Below, in pieces: positions 1-6,821 of a stretch of DNA of 15,063 bases. Source of the DNA: Verrucomicrobia subdivision 3 bacterium UBA7542 (lineage in GTDB: Bacteria; Verrucomicrobiota; Verrucomicrobiia; Limisphaerales; UBA11358). The notes under the pieces were generated by a model that ran no database searches, was not told where the DNA came from, and was given only the letters and a program-made list of their open reading frames with translations. Numbering within the stretch: the stretch's first letter is position 1; each line of letters begins with the position of its first letter. The DNA lies in the NCBI GenBank assembly GCA_002479245.1, contig DLMG01000316.1, positions 1 to 15,063 on the forward strand. The letters are read 5' to 3'. The position numbers were made by a program, and so were the translations under genes.

Positions 1-2
1 GC

Positions 3-524
3 GGCCCCGAATTGTTTCGCCTCGCGCAGACCGATCCGTTGCGCGTCTATGTCCGCGTGCCGCAGCCGCTCGTCCACGCCATCGCACCCGGCCAGAAAGC
101 CGAGCTGGCATTTCAAGAATTGCCGGGCCGCACCTTCGAGGCAATGGTCACACGCACGGCGGGCGCGGTGGATCCAAGTTCGCGCACGTTGCAGGTGGAA
201 TTGCAGGTGCCCAATCCGCGCGGCGAAATTCTGGCCGGCAGCTACGCGCAAGTGCGCTTCACTGAAGCCACCGATCCGCATGGGCTGACACTTTCGGATA
301 ACGCACTGGTTTTCCGTGCGCAAGGAATGCAGGTTGCCGTCGTCGGCAGCGATAACAAAGTGCAAATGCGTTCAATCAAACTGGGTCGCGATTTCGGCAA
401 CACCGTCGAAGTCTTGAGCGGACTGGAAACGAGCGACCGGGCCATTGTCAACCCGCCGGATTCCATTGCCGACGGCATGATCGTGCAAATCGCGCAACCG
501 GCGGCAACCAATTCGGCGAAATGA
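3..524 (+). CDS. RND efflux membrane fusion protein (HlyD/AcrA family), C-terminal part
   Basis: This is the C-terminal part of a periplasmic adaptor that links an inner-membrane RND pump to an outer-membrane channel. The frame is open to the left edge, so the N-terminus (signal, hairpin, lipoyl half) is outside the window. The visible part has the beta-barrel pattern of the family: LRVYVRVPQP, then PGQKAELAFQELPGRTF, then VDPSSRTLQVELQVPNP and LAGSYAQVRF, followed by the membrane-proximal segment ending in VLSGLETSDRAIVNPPDSIADG. The TTG at 12 is only an internal codon; the reading frame continues upstream of it. The stop codon overlaps the next gene by four bases (ATGA at 521-524), which indicates translational coupling with the outer-membrane partner. 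The pump subunit itself would normally be encoded nearby, but it is not between these two genes. Substrate unknown. Confidence 0.9.
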   Translation, partial: GPELFRLAQTDPLRVYVRVPQPLVHAIAPGQKAELAFQELPGRTFEAMVTRTAGAVDPSSRTLQVELQVPNPRGEILAGSYAQVRFTEATDPHGLTLSDNALVFRAQGMQVAVVGSDNKVQMRSIKLGRDFGNTVEVLSGLETSDRAIVNPPDSIADGMIVQIAQPAATNSAK

Positions 525-1996
525 AAAAATTTGTTTTCATCTGCGTTTTGGCGACTGGCCTGGCCGGTTGCGCCGTCGGGCCGAATTATCATCGCGCCGC
601 CGCGCTGCCAAACCAGCCGTTGCCGAAACAATTCAGTGACAACAATCCGACGAACGCCACCATTTGGAAAATCGCCGAACCGTCCGCGAACCTGCCGCGC
701 GGCGCATGGTGGCAATTGTTCAACGACGCGGAATTAAACCGGCTGGAAACACTGGCGTTGACGAACAACCAGAATCTCGTTGCCGCCGCCGCGCGTTTTG
801 AGCAAGCCCGCGATCTGGCCGCCGCCGCGCGCTCGGAATTTTTTCCGCAACTCACCGCGGGCGGCACGCCGAACGGCGATCTTACGCGCCAGCGCACCAG
901 CGTCAACGAACCTGAGAACGGCCAAGCCGCCGGCGCGGCGCACACTTATGACACGTTCACCGCGCCGATTTATCTTGGTTGGGAAATGGATTTGTGGGGG
1001 CGCGTCCGTCGCCAGTCGGAAGCGGCACGCTCACGTTTCGTTGCCAGCGTGGATGATTTTGAATCCGCCAAACTTGTCGTCGCCGCTGAAGTTGCCGCCG
1101 ATTATTTCAACGCGCGGACTTTGAATGAGGAATACAATCTGGTCTCAAACACCATTGGCGCGTATCAACTTTCATTGGAGCTGACACAAAATCGGCGCCA
1201 CGGCGGCATTGTTTCGGATCTCGATGTCGCGCAGGCCGCAGCGCAACTGCACACGGCCGAGGTGCAATTGCCGGACATCGAATTGCGCCGCACGCAAACC
1301 TTGCACGCGCTCGCCATTTTGTGCGGCCGGTCGCCGGTTGATTTTTCTATTTCGACCAATGCCTCAACGGCCATTGTTCCCGGCATTCCACCAAGTTTGC
1401 CGGGTGAATTGCTGGAACATCGTCCCGACATTGCCGCCGCGGAACGCCGCATGGCCGCCGCCAATGCGGACATCGGCGTCGCCAAAGCCGCGTTTTTCCC
1501 GACGGTCAAAATTGACGGTCTCGCCGGCTTTCAATCCATCAGTTTCAATTCGTGGTTCAACTGGCCGAACCGGTTTTGGGCGGTCGGACCTTCCATCGAA
1601 TTGCCGCTGTTCACCGGCGGTTTGAACCGCGCGAACCTCGCCGCCGCCCACGCCGTTTACAACGAAACGGTTGCCAATTATCGTCAGACGGCTTTGAGCG
1701 CTTTCGGTGAAGTGGAGGACGCCCTCGCCGCGCAACATCTGCTGGCCAGGGAATGGAACGCAGAAAACGAGGCGGTCGCCGCCGTGCGTCGCGCGCTGGA
1801 AATTGCCAACAATCGTTACCAAGCCGGACTGGTGACTTATCTCGACGTGGCGACGGCGCAAACCGCAGCCTTGAATCAGGAGCGCAACGCCGTTCAACTG
1901 CAAGGCGCGCGCCTGATGACTTCAGTCAATCTGATCAAGGCCCTCGGTTGCGGCTGGCAGCCATCCGCCGAAGTTCCCCAAGTGCCGGCCAAGTGA
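521..1996 (+). CDS. NodT/TolC-family outer-membrane efflux lipoprotein
   Basis: This 491-residue protein is the outer-membrane channel of a tripartite efflux system. It starts with a lipoprotein signal: KK at 2-3, a hydrophobic core, and the lipobox LAGC with the lipidated Cys at 17, followed by the family signature AVGPNY. Two OEP (TolC) repeats follow: the first has WWQLF, ARSEFFPQL and WEMDLWGRVRR; the second has LPGELLEHRPDIAAAERRM, GVAKAAFFPTV, a GPSIELPLFTGG stretch and the helical QAGLVTYLDVATAQ near the C-terminus. Length is normal for the NodT group. The ATG overlaps the stop of the membrane fusion gene. The stop TGA (1994-1996) is directly followed, in the same frame, by sequence encoding an alpha/beta hydrolase, which is unusual. 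Confidence 0.95.
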   Translation: MKKFVFICVLATGLAGCAVGPNYHRAAALPNQPLPKQFSDNNPTNATIWKIAEPSANLPRGAWWQLFNDAELNRLETLALTNNQNLVAAAARFEQARDLAAAARSEFFPQLTAGGTPNGDLTRQRTSVNEPENGQAAGAAHTYDTFTAPIYLGWEMDLWGRVRRQSEAARSRFVASVDDFESAKLVVAAEVAADYFNARTLNEEYNLVSNTIGAYQLSLELTQNRRHGGIVSDLDVAQAAAQLHTAEVQLPDIELRRTQTLHALAILCGRSPVDFSISTNASTAIVPGIPPSLPGELLEHRPDIAAAERRMAAANADIGVAKAAFFPTVKIDGLAGFQSISFNSWFNWPNRFWAVGPSIELPLFTGGLNRANLAAAHAVYNETVANYRQTALSAFGEVEDALAAQHLLAREWNAENEAVAAVRRALEIANNRYQAGLVTYLDVATAQTAALNQERNAVQLQGARLMTSVNLIKALGCGWQPSAEVPQVPAK

Positions 1997-2863
1997 CCGA
2001 CTGCCACGATCACCACCAAAGACGGCACACAAATCTACTACAAGGACTGGGGATCGGGTCAGCCCGTCGTATTCAGTCACGGGTGGCCATTGAGTTCGGA
2101 CAGTTGGGAGTCTCAAATGCTCTTTTTGGCGTCCAACGGTTATCGCTGCATCGCCCATGACCGTCGCGGCCACGGTCGGTCCAGTCAGCCCTGGAACGGC
2201 AACGAAATGAACACCTACGCCGATGACATCGCAACCCTCATGGACGCGTTGGACCTGAAGAACGCCGTCCTGATCGGCTTCTCCGCCGGCGGCGGCGAAG
2301 TTGCGCGCTACATCGGCCGCCACGGCACGAAGCGTCTGGCCAAAGCCGCGCTGATTTCGGCCGTCCCGCCGCTGATGCTGAAGACCGCCGCCAATCCCGG
2401 CGGCCTGCCGATTGAAGTGTTCGACGGCATTCGCGCCGGCTCAATTGCCGACCGCTCCAAGTTTTACAAGGAGCTCGCCAGCGGCCCGTTCTTCGGCTTC
2501 AACCGGCCAAGCGCCAAGGTTTCACAGGGCATGATTGACTGGTTCTGGCTGCAAGGGATACAGGCCGGTCACAAGAACACGCTCGACTGCATTAAAGCGT
2601 TCTCGGAGACGGATTTTACCGAGGACCTCAAGAAGTTCGACGTGCCGACGCTTATCATTCACGGTGACGACGACCAGATTGTACCGATTGGCGCTGCGGC
2701 TCTGGCCTCCTCGAAACTCGTCAAGAACTCGACCCTGAAGGTATATACCGGCGCACCCCACGGCCTGACCGAAACGCACAAGGAACAACTCAACGCCGAT
2801 CTGCTGTCCTTTCTTAAGGCAGAAAAACTTGTCGGCGCAAGATTCCCCGCGCAGCGTCAATGA
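1997..2863 (+). CDS. Alpha/beta hydrolase, chloroperoxidase/esterase type, start codon not identifiable
   Basis: This is a serine alpha/beta-hydrolase of the cofactor-free haloperoxidase/arylesterase group. Family-like sequence begins at about 2009 ([17 protein letters not shown]) and includes the oxyanion-hole HGWP at about 2078-2089. The nucleophile elbow is GFSAGG, the acid is the last Asp of HGDDDQIVP, and the His is in GAPHG. No ATG, GTG or TTG lies in frame between the upstream stop at 1994-1996 and a TTG at 2090; starting at 2090 would remove the first strand and HGWP. A GTG at 1993 overlaps the upstream TGA but is one base out of frame, so a one-base indel would restore a GTGA-coupled start reading M-P-T-A-T-I-T-T. 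Possible explanations are a disrupted start, a non-canonical start, a sequencing error, or stop read-through. The body is intact to its normal C-terminus. The physiological substrate is unknown. Confidence 0.8.
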   Translation, partial: PTATITTKDGTQIYYKDWGSGQPVVFSHGWPLSSDSWESQMLFLASNGYRCIAHDRRGHGRSSQPWNGNEMNTYADDIATLMDALDLKNAVLIGFSAGGGEVARYIGRHGTKRLAKAALISAVPPLMLKTAANPGGLPIEVFDGIRAGSIADRSKFYKELASGPFFGFNRPSAKVSQGMIDWFWLQGIQAGHKNTLDCIKAFSETDFTEDLKKFDVPTLIIHGDDDQIVPIGAAALASSKLVKNSTLKVYTGAPHGLTETHKEQLNADLLSFLKAEKLVGARFPAQRQ

Positions 2864-2950
2864 AAGGGTGGCGCGCCAAAAAGCAATTTTTTATCAGTGA
2901 TGCTCAACCAATTTACAGAAAAAACTTGTGCCGGCCCGAATAGTGGTTAA

Positions 2951-4006
2951 ATGAGAGAGATGATTACTTCGATAGCTTCTGAGGGGACGCCAGCCGCAAA
3001 ACTGGCGGCCGTAACCAGACGTGATTTTATCAAGCGTGCGGCCGTGGGTGGCGTTGCCGTGAGTGTAATGGGGTCTTCATCCTGGGCTGAGGAAAAAGCC
3101 GCAAAAGGGATGATCTACCGCACTCTGGGTAGCACCGGCCAGAAAGTTTCAGCCATCGGCCTGGGAGGGTATCACATCGGCAACCCCGTGCTGGAGAGCG
3201 AAAGCCTCAAAATCATCCGCAGTGCAATCGACCGCGGCATCACTTTCATGGACAACTGTTGGGACTATCACGAGGGCAAAAGCGAAGTGCGGATGGGGAA
3301 GGCCTTGCGGGATGGTTATCGGGACAAGGTGTTTCTGATGACCAAAATCGACGGCCGCAGCAAAACGGGCGCCGCGGCCCAGATTGATGAATGCCTCCGG
3401 CGCCTCCAGACCGACCACGTGGACCTGCTTCAGTTTCACGAGATTATCCGCATGGACGATCCGGATAGGATCTTTGCTCCGGGCGGAGCCTTGGAGGCGG
3501 TGCTGGAAGCCAGGAAGGCCGGCAAACTCCGCTACATCGGATTCACCGGGCATAAGGATCCGTCAATCCATTTGCACATGCTTCAGACGGCGGCGCAGCA
3601 TCAGTTCCGGTTCGATACCGTGCAGATGCCCTTGAATGTAATGGACGCGCATTACCGCAGTTTTGAGCACCAGGTCCTGCCCGTGCTGCTCAAAGAGCAA
3701 ATCGGGGTGCTCGGAATGAAATCGATGGGTTCGGGGGACATCCTCAAGAGCAACGCGGTCCAGCCAATCGAATGCCTTCACTACGCCTTGAATCTGCCCA
3801 CTTCGGTCGTCATCAACGGCATCGACAGCATGAAGTTGCTCGATCAGGCGTTTGAGGCGACGCGCACCTTCAAGCCGATGAGTTCAACCGACGTGGCCGC
3901 CTTGCTGGCCCGGACGGCAGCGGTGGCCCGCGATGGACGGTACGAACTGTTCAAGACCGAACAGCAGTACGATTCGACGGCCAAGAATCCGGAATACCTA
4001 AACTGA
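2951..4006 (+). CDS. Tat-exported aldo/keto reductase
   Basis: This is a 351-residue NAD(P)-dependent oxidoreductase of the aldo/keto reductase superfamily, carrying a twin-arginine signal (TRRDFIKRAAVGG, Arg 23-24, then a hydrophobic stretch ending near SSSWAEE). The TIM-barrel domain starts at about residue 54 (MIYRTLGSTGQKVSAIGLGG). The catalytic tetrad is readable: Asp101 (FMDN), Tyr106 (WDYHEG), Lys132 (MTKIDGR) and His163 (LQFHE). The C-terminus (KNPEYLN) is where this exported subfamily usually ends. ATG at 2951 is used; ATG at 2960 is an alternative with no better ribosome site. It is separated from the hydrolase by 87 bases and seems to be its own unit. Exported members of this group are frequent in Verrucomicrobiota and Planctomycetota; the substrate is not known and cofactor use outside the cytoplasm is unresolved. 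Confidence 0.92.
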   Translation: MREMITSIASEGTPAAKLAAVTRRDFIKRAAVGGVAVSVMGSSSWAEEKAAKGMIYRTLGSTGQKVSAIGLGGYHIGNPVLESESLKIIRSAIDRGITFMDNCWDYHEGKSEVRMGKALRDGYRDKVFLMTKIDGRSKTGAAAQIDECLRRLQTDHVDLLQFHEIIRMDDPDRIFAPGGALEAVLEARKAGKLRYIGFTGHKDPSIHLHMLQTAAQHQFRFDTVQMPLNVMDAHYRSFEHQVLPVLLKEQIGVLGMKSMGSGDILKSNAVQPIECLHYALNLPTSVVINGIDSMKLLDQAFEATRTFKPMSSTDVAALLARTAAVARDGRYELFKTEQQYDSTAKNPEYLN

Positions 4007-4137
4007 GGCTCGCTCGCGTTAATGCCGTATTCATGCAAAATCATTTCCTGAGAAACGACATCACAGGTGAAAGGTGTGGTCTGATGCACCCAGTCGTGTG
4101 TGTCACAGTTCCTGGTGTCCCCACGATCGCACCATGT
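4007..4137 (-). pseudogene. Remnant of a C39-like cysteine peptidase domain
   Basis: On the minus strand from about 4110 to 4010 the frame reads DTHDWVHQTTPFTCDVVSQ followed by EMILHEYGIN. This resembles the start of C39-like peptidase domains, in which the Cys of QTTxFTC is the nucleophile (codon at 4063-4065) and the helix SQEMIL follows. Immediately upstream, in another frame (4111-4137), the strand reads GAIVGTPGT, which would join naturally to DTHDW, so at least one frameshift separates the two pieces. The similarity ends near 4010, next to the stop codon of the convergent aldo/keto reductase, and no His/Asp half of a peptidase follows. I read this as a decayed gene fragment. The family call is from memory of the motif. 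Confidence 0.4.
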
Positions 4138-4216
4138 TCTGTGTGTCCGGGAAAAAAGAAATCGCCAAGCTGGGCAAAGAGGTCCGTGTAATCCCACCGC
4201 GATTGTGAATGGTCGA

Positions 4217-4522
4217 TTAAGCCCAAAGTGTAATGGCTCCCAGCCAATGCATATTCGTCACTGCCAGCAGGTACAACGAACCGGAAAAAATCACGATCCC
4301 TGAGAAAAAGCACCACCAGGGTCCGGCCTTCAGTGGCTGGCATTGCGCCAATACGAACAGCATCACAGTATGAACGAAATGGTAGAAAACCGCTTTGTCC
4401 CAGATCGCCGCCGTTCCATTTTGCGCCAGCAGTTCCTTCAGTCTATGCGCCCCGAAGGCGCCGAGAGTCACCGCCAGCGCACCTAATGCCGCCGCCATCC
4501 GGTTTGCCGTCGTGTTGGTCAT
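4217..4522 (-). CDS. DUF423 family membrane protein, C-terminally truncated
   Basis: This is a small integral membrane protein of the DUF423 (YgdD-like) family, function unknown. From the ATG at 4522 it has about 101 residues: ANRMAAALGALAVTLGAFGAH (helix 1, split here as ANRMAAALGA and LAVTLGAFGAH), then WDKAVFYHFVHTVMLFVLAQ (helix 2, with the family's H-x-x-H-T pattern), then CFFSGIVIFSGSLYLLAV (helix 3) and HWLGAIT. Members normally continue with P-x-G-G and a fourth helix, reaching about 120-130 residues; here the frame turns into LWA and stops. Adding one base in the run at about 4225-4230 would restore T-P-L-G but still no fourth helix, so the tail is probably lost. A TTG nine bases upstream (4531) is an alternative start. 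It is downstream of, and codirectional with, the HU gene, but a terminator lies between. Confidence 0.75.
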   Translation of the reverse strand: MTNTTANRMAAALGALAVTLGAFGAHRLKELLAQNGTAAIWDKAVFYHFVHTVMLFVLAQCQPLKAGPWWCFFSGIVIFSGSLYLLAVTNMHWLGAITLWA

Positions 4523-4576
4523 GTGCCCCAAACCAGATGAAGGTCCTGGTTCTTTCGAGAGGCAAAATGGCGGCGC

Positions 4577-4610
4577 AACAAAAATGGCACTCTGAAATTA
4601 TCAAAGTGCC
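4577..4610 (-). terminator. Rho-independent terminator after the HU gene
   Basis: On the minus strand a GGCACT/AGTGCC stem (4605-4610 with 4586-4591), a single mismatch, an inner TGA/TCA stem and a five-base loop are followed by a run of five T (4580-4584 on the plus strand as A). It lies about 20 bases after the HU stop codon. Confidence 0.75.
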
Positions 4611-4629
4611 TTGCAAAAGATGACCAGTT

Positions 4630-4917
4630 TTACTTCGTGCCGAGGATGGCGTCCTTGGCCGCTTTGGCGACGCGGAACTTCACAACGCGCTTGGCTTTGA
4701 TCTGGATCGTTTCGCCGGTGGCCGGGTTACGTCCAACGCGAGCCTTGCGATCAACCAGCACCAACTTGCCGAGACCGGGCAGGGTGAAGGTGTTCTGGGC
4801 ATTCTTGTAGGCCAGTTCCGCGATAAATTCGAGAATCTCCACCGCCGCTTTCTTGGTGATGTTGCTCTTGGTTGCGAGTTCCTCTGCAATTTGGGATTTG
4901 GTCAGGGCTTTTGCCAT
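4630..4917 (-). CDS. HU/IHF-family DNA-binding protein
   Basis: This is a 95-residue histone-like DNA-bending protein that helps compact the nucleoid. From ATG at 4917 it reads MAKALTKSQIAEELA (helix-turn-helix dimer core), EILEFIAELAYKNA, then the beta platform FTLPGLGKLVLVDRKARVGR. The DNA-intercalating arm carries the family signature R-x-G-R-N-P-A-T-G at residues 60-68, with the conserved proline at 65, and the C-terminal helix VAKAAKDAIL. The frame is open upstream to 5007 but that extension is Gln/Lys/Asn-rich and unlike the family, so 4917 is chosen; no clear Shine-Dalgarno is visible. It lies 46 bases downstream of the secreted-protein gene on the same strand and may share its transcript; the terminator at 4577-4610 closes the unit. 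Confidence 0.95.
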   Translation of the reverse strand: MAKALTKSQIAEELATKSNITKKAAVEILEFIAELAYKNAQNTFTLPGLGKLVLVDRKARVGRNPATGETIQIKAKRVVKFRVAKAAKDAILGTK

Positions 4918-4963
4918 AATTTGGTCAGTTTGTTTTGTTTGTTGATGTTTGTTGATCGGCGGA

Positions 4964-5383
4964 TTATTGCTGCAGCTTCGCCTTCCAGTCGCGGGATTGG
5001 GCTTCACCGTCCCGTTCGAATTCCATTTTGCCCTTGATGACGCCGGCCGCGAGCGTGCCGGAATATTTGTTCGTGACCGTATTGTCGTTGAACGAGCGGA
5101 CCACGCAGAACGAAACGTCCGCGCCGGTGATTTTGCCGTCTCTGATTTCCGAGGTGGTCGTTTGGCCGCCGCGTCCCGGCGCGGTCAGGTTGCCGGTCAG
5201 CTTGTTCCCGTCCAGCTTCAGCGCGAGGGTGTTCGTCCGGTCCGGCCCGCCGTTGCGTCCCGGCACGGTCCAGATATAGGTTCCTGTCGGATCCACCTTT
5301 TTGTCTTGTGCCTGGGCTGGGACGAGGACGCCCATCACCAGGATGGCGCTGGCCAGGGCGGTTGCGAATTTATTTGCTTTCAT
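4964..5383 (-). CDS. Small secreted protein of unknown function
   Basis: This is a 139-residue protein with a clear Sec signal peptide (KANK, hydrophobic ATALASAILVMGVLVP, cleavage predicted after AQA at residue 25). The mature part of about 114 residues is beta-rich: DPTGTYIWTVPGRNGG, TNTLALKLDGNKLTGNLTAP, GKITGADVSFCVVRSF, NKYSGTLAAGVIKGKMEFER and SRDWKAKLQQ. The repeating strand-turn pattern (G-x-x-L-T-G, then I-K-G-K) resembles short lipocalin-like secreted proteins common in Verrucomicrobiota and Planctomycetota; I do not know a function. ATG at 5383 is chosen over the upstream in-frame ATG at 5434 because it places the signal peptide at the N-terminus. A sigma70-like promoter is visible at 5513-5542. 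Confidence 0.85.
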   Translation of the reverse strand: MKANKFATALASAILVMGVLVPAQAQDKKVDPTGTYIWTVPGRNGGPDRTNTLALKLDGNKLTGNLTAPGRGGQTTTSEIRDGKITGADVSFCVVRSFNDNTVTNKYSGTLAAGVIKGKMEFERDGEAQSRDWKAKLQQ

Positions 5384-5684
5384 GTGTTTGAATTGTGGTT
5401 TGATTGGTTGCAGTGGCCCATAAATGCATTCCAACGGCGCACCGGGCTAACTGGCTACCCGTTAGACTGCGCGATTGGCCGGTCTTTGGCTATGGGGTGT
5501 AACCCTACCGTGGTTATATTTAGATTTCATGCCCGAACTCAAGTCGGCAGGTTAAACCGTTAACAAGATCGCCTCCATCGGCGGTCACTTCCTTTGTTCA
5601 ACTTTAATTCCGGGGAACGGCGAAAATGTCACCTGCAAACATAAACGTGTTGCGTGCGCCAGCCCTTTTGCGACGAGAGCGACG
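5384..5684. other. Intergenic region between divergent genes
   Basis: This region holds the candidate minus-strand promoter (5513-5542) and, just upstream of it, a short inverted repeat GTTAAaccgTTAAC (5551-5564) that could be an operator. I see no gene here. Confidence 0.5.
5513..5542 (-). promoter_or_regulatory. Candidate sigma70-type promoter for the secreted protein/HU unit
   Basis: On the minus strand TTGAGT (5537-5542) and TATAAC (5513-5518) are separated by 18 bases. Transcription would start near 5506, giving a leader of roughly 120 bases before the ATG at 5383. Confidence 0.45.
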
Positions 5685-5990
5685 TTGGCAACCTGGGCGG
5701 CCAAAAATTTACCGGCACGCCTTGATGTCGCGGCGACGTCGAAACTGCTAGGCTTAGCGGAGAATGACATTCAGATTTTGATGGCCGTGGGCAAGCTGAC
5801 GCCGCTGGGCGATCCCGCTCCCAATGCGCCGAAATGGTTTGCGGCCGTCAAAATGATCCGGCTCGCGGCAGACCAAGATTGGCTGCACAAGGCCACCAAA
5901 GAGCTTTCCAAATACTGGCGAAACAAGCGGGAGCGCCGTCAGACTCCTGAGTCAACCGCAAGATTATGGGGTGTTCACCCCATTGTGTGA
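5685..5990 (+). CDS. Small helix-turn-helix-like protein, N-terminus uncertain
   Basis: This is a roughly 101-residue basic protein. The core reads LPARLDVAATSKLLGLAENDIQIL followed by MAVGKLTPLGDPAPNAPKWF and AAVKMIRLAADQDWLHKATK. (The first stretch is contiguous but split here: LPARLDVAATSKLL, GLAENDIQIL.) The order helix, turn, helix, then K-L-x-P-L-G and a second short helix pair resembles excisionase/MerR-like winged helix-turn-helix proteins found in multiple copies in Verrucomicrobiota. No ATG lies in frame; TTG at 5685 is the only usable start, and the upstream frame stays open without a start, so the N-terminus may be shortened or damaged. The last codons run through a strong inverted repeat at 5967-5982. 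Function is inferred only from fold-like pattern; no partner gene is adjacent. Confidence 0.6.
   Translation: MATWAAKNLPARLDVAATSKLLGLAENDIQILMAVGKLTPLGDPAPNAPKWFAAVKMIRLAADQDWLHKATKELSKYWRNKRERRQTPESTARLWGVHPIV
5967..5982. repeat. Inverted repeat at the end of the helix-turn-helix-like gene
   Basis: TGGGGTG-tt-CACCCCA is a perfect 7-base palindromic pair. The overlapping GTTCAC (5973-5978) and GTGAAC (5987-5992) can form an alternative stem. It could be a protein-binding site or weak terminator stem; no T-run follows. Confidence 0.5.
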
Positions 5991-6050
5991 ACGCCGCCTC
6001 TTTCTTATCGTCATTGAAGAGTCAAAAAACAAACAAGAAAGAATAGAACA

Positions 6051-6524
6051 ATGAAAACAAAATGTTTGCGTGCGTGTATCCTGTCAATAGCGGCAGGGGG
6101 GATTGGTGTGTTAGTGTCAGGCTGTGTAGTTGAACCAAATGGGCGTTTAGCGTTCCAACCAATAGTCGTTGCGGCTCCGCGACCGGTGTATGTGGCTCCG
6201 CAACCGGTGGTAGTGGTGGCTCCGGCACCGTTGGTAGAGGCGCCAGTAATGATTCCTGACAGTTACGTCTGGGATGGTGTCGAATACGTCGGTGTCGTTG
6301 GTGACCAGTATTTCTATTTGGGACCTGGCAATTTCTGGCTGGTCTGTGAACCATTCCGGCTGGAGCGTTTCCATGGATGGGAAAGAGACCATCGTGATTG
6401 GCGAGACCACGCCACTCGCAATGATAATTACAGAAAAGACGCCCATGGACATGTTCAGCCAAGGCATGGCGAGCCAGCAAAGGCTGCACCGAAGAAGAAG
6501 GACGAGAAGAGTGACGAACATTGA
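6051..6524 (+). CDS. Small lipoprotein of unknown function
   Basis: This is a 157-residue lipoprotein. The signal is KTKCLRACILSIAAGGIG followed by the lipobox LVSGC, with the lipidated Cys at 25. Residues 41-66 are a Pro/Val-rich linker with repeated A-P-x-P-V units (APRPVYVAPQPVVVVAPAP). Next comes a compact core, YVWDGVEYVGVVGDQYFYLG and PGNFWLVCEPFRLERFHGW, followed by a charged His/Asp/Arg tail (DHRDWRDHATRND) ending in KKKDEKSDEH. I recognise this core as a recurring verrucomicrobial lipoprotein type without a known role. A purine-rich AAGAAAGAA stretch precedes the ATG. A strong terminator follows at 6560-6597, so it is probably monocistronic or the last gene after the helix-turn-helix-like gene. 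Confidence 0.85.
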   Translation: MKTKCLRACILSIAAGGIGVLVSGCVVEPNGRLAFQPIVVAAPRPVYVAPQPVVVVAPAPLVEAPVMIPDSYVWDGVEYVGVVGDQYFYLGPGNFWLVCEPFRLERFHGWERDHRDWRDHATRNDNYRKDAHGHVQPRHGEPAKAAPKKKDEKSDEH

Positions 6525-6559
6525 TTAGCGTTCGTAGAAGTGTCGATCTGAACCACCAG

Positions 6560-6597
6560 CCGTTTTTCTTATCTTTCGATAAGGAAAACGGTTTTTT
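6560..6597 (+). terminator. Strong rho-independent terminator after the lipoprotein gene
   Basis: A 14-base-pair stem (6560-6573 with 6578-6591, one G-T wobble) with loop TTTC is followed directly by six T. It lies 35 bases after the lipoprotein stop codon. Confidence 0.9.
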
Positions 6598-6621
6598 AAT
6601 CACCCTAAACAGGAACGCCAA

Positions 6622-6750
6622 ATGCCCATCAAATTTCACACGGGAAAAGTTTCACCTGATTCTTCACCTAAAGTTTCACCTGACGAGCAATACAGGGGCA
6701 ATAGCGGGGCAATGCGGAGCGGTGAACGAGCAGTCGAAAAAACAGCTTGA
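6622..6750 (+). CDS. Possible small ORF or tail of a lost gene
   Basis: An ATG-started frame of 42 residues reads MPIKFHTGKVSPDSSPKVSP followed by DEQYRGNSGAMRSGERAVEKTA. It has no fold I recognise and is polar and disordered. Its position, ending 72 bases before a tRNA-end copy and reading toward it, is where the disordered tail of a tRNA-targeting integrase would lie, but no catalytic part of an integrase is present. It may be a remnant or chance. Confidence 0.2.
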   Translation: MPIKFHTGKVSPDSSPKVSPDEQYRGNSGAMRSGERAVEKTA

Positions 6751-6821
6751 ACCCCTGTAAAATAAGGCTATACTAACCCTTGAAACAGAGTATGTTAGGC
6801 TCGGAACGGTAAAGCTTCCGT

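Noticed and set aside
2868..2910. Terminator after the hydrolase (GGCGCGCC and an A/T-rich run)
   Set aside because: The palindrome is short and the T-run is not directly after a stable stem.
4041..4343. Open minus-strand frame of 100 codons overlapping the DUF423 gene
   Set aside because: Its first half is the DUF423 gene in the wrong frame; only a short piece (4111-4137) may belong to the peptidase remnant.
4949..5563. Long plus-strand frame of 204 codons
   Set aside because: It is antisense to the signal-peptide-bearing secreted protein, has no family-like motifs and no good start.
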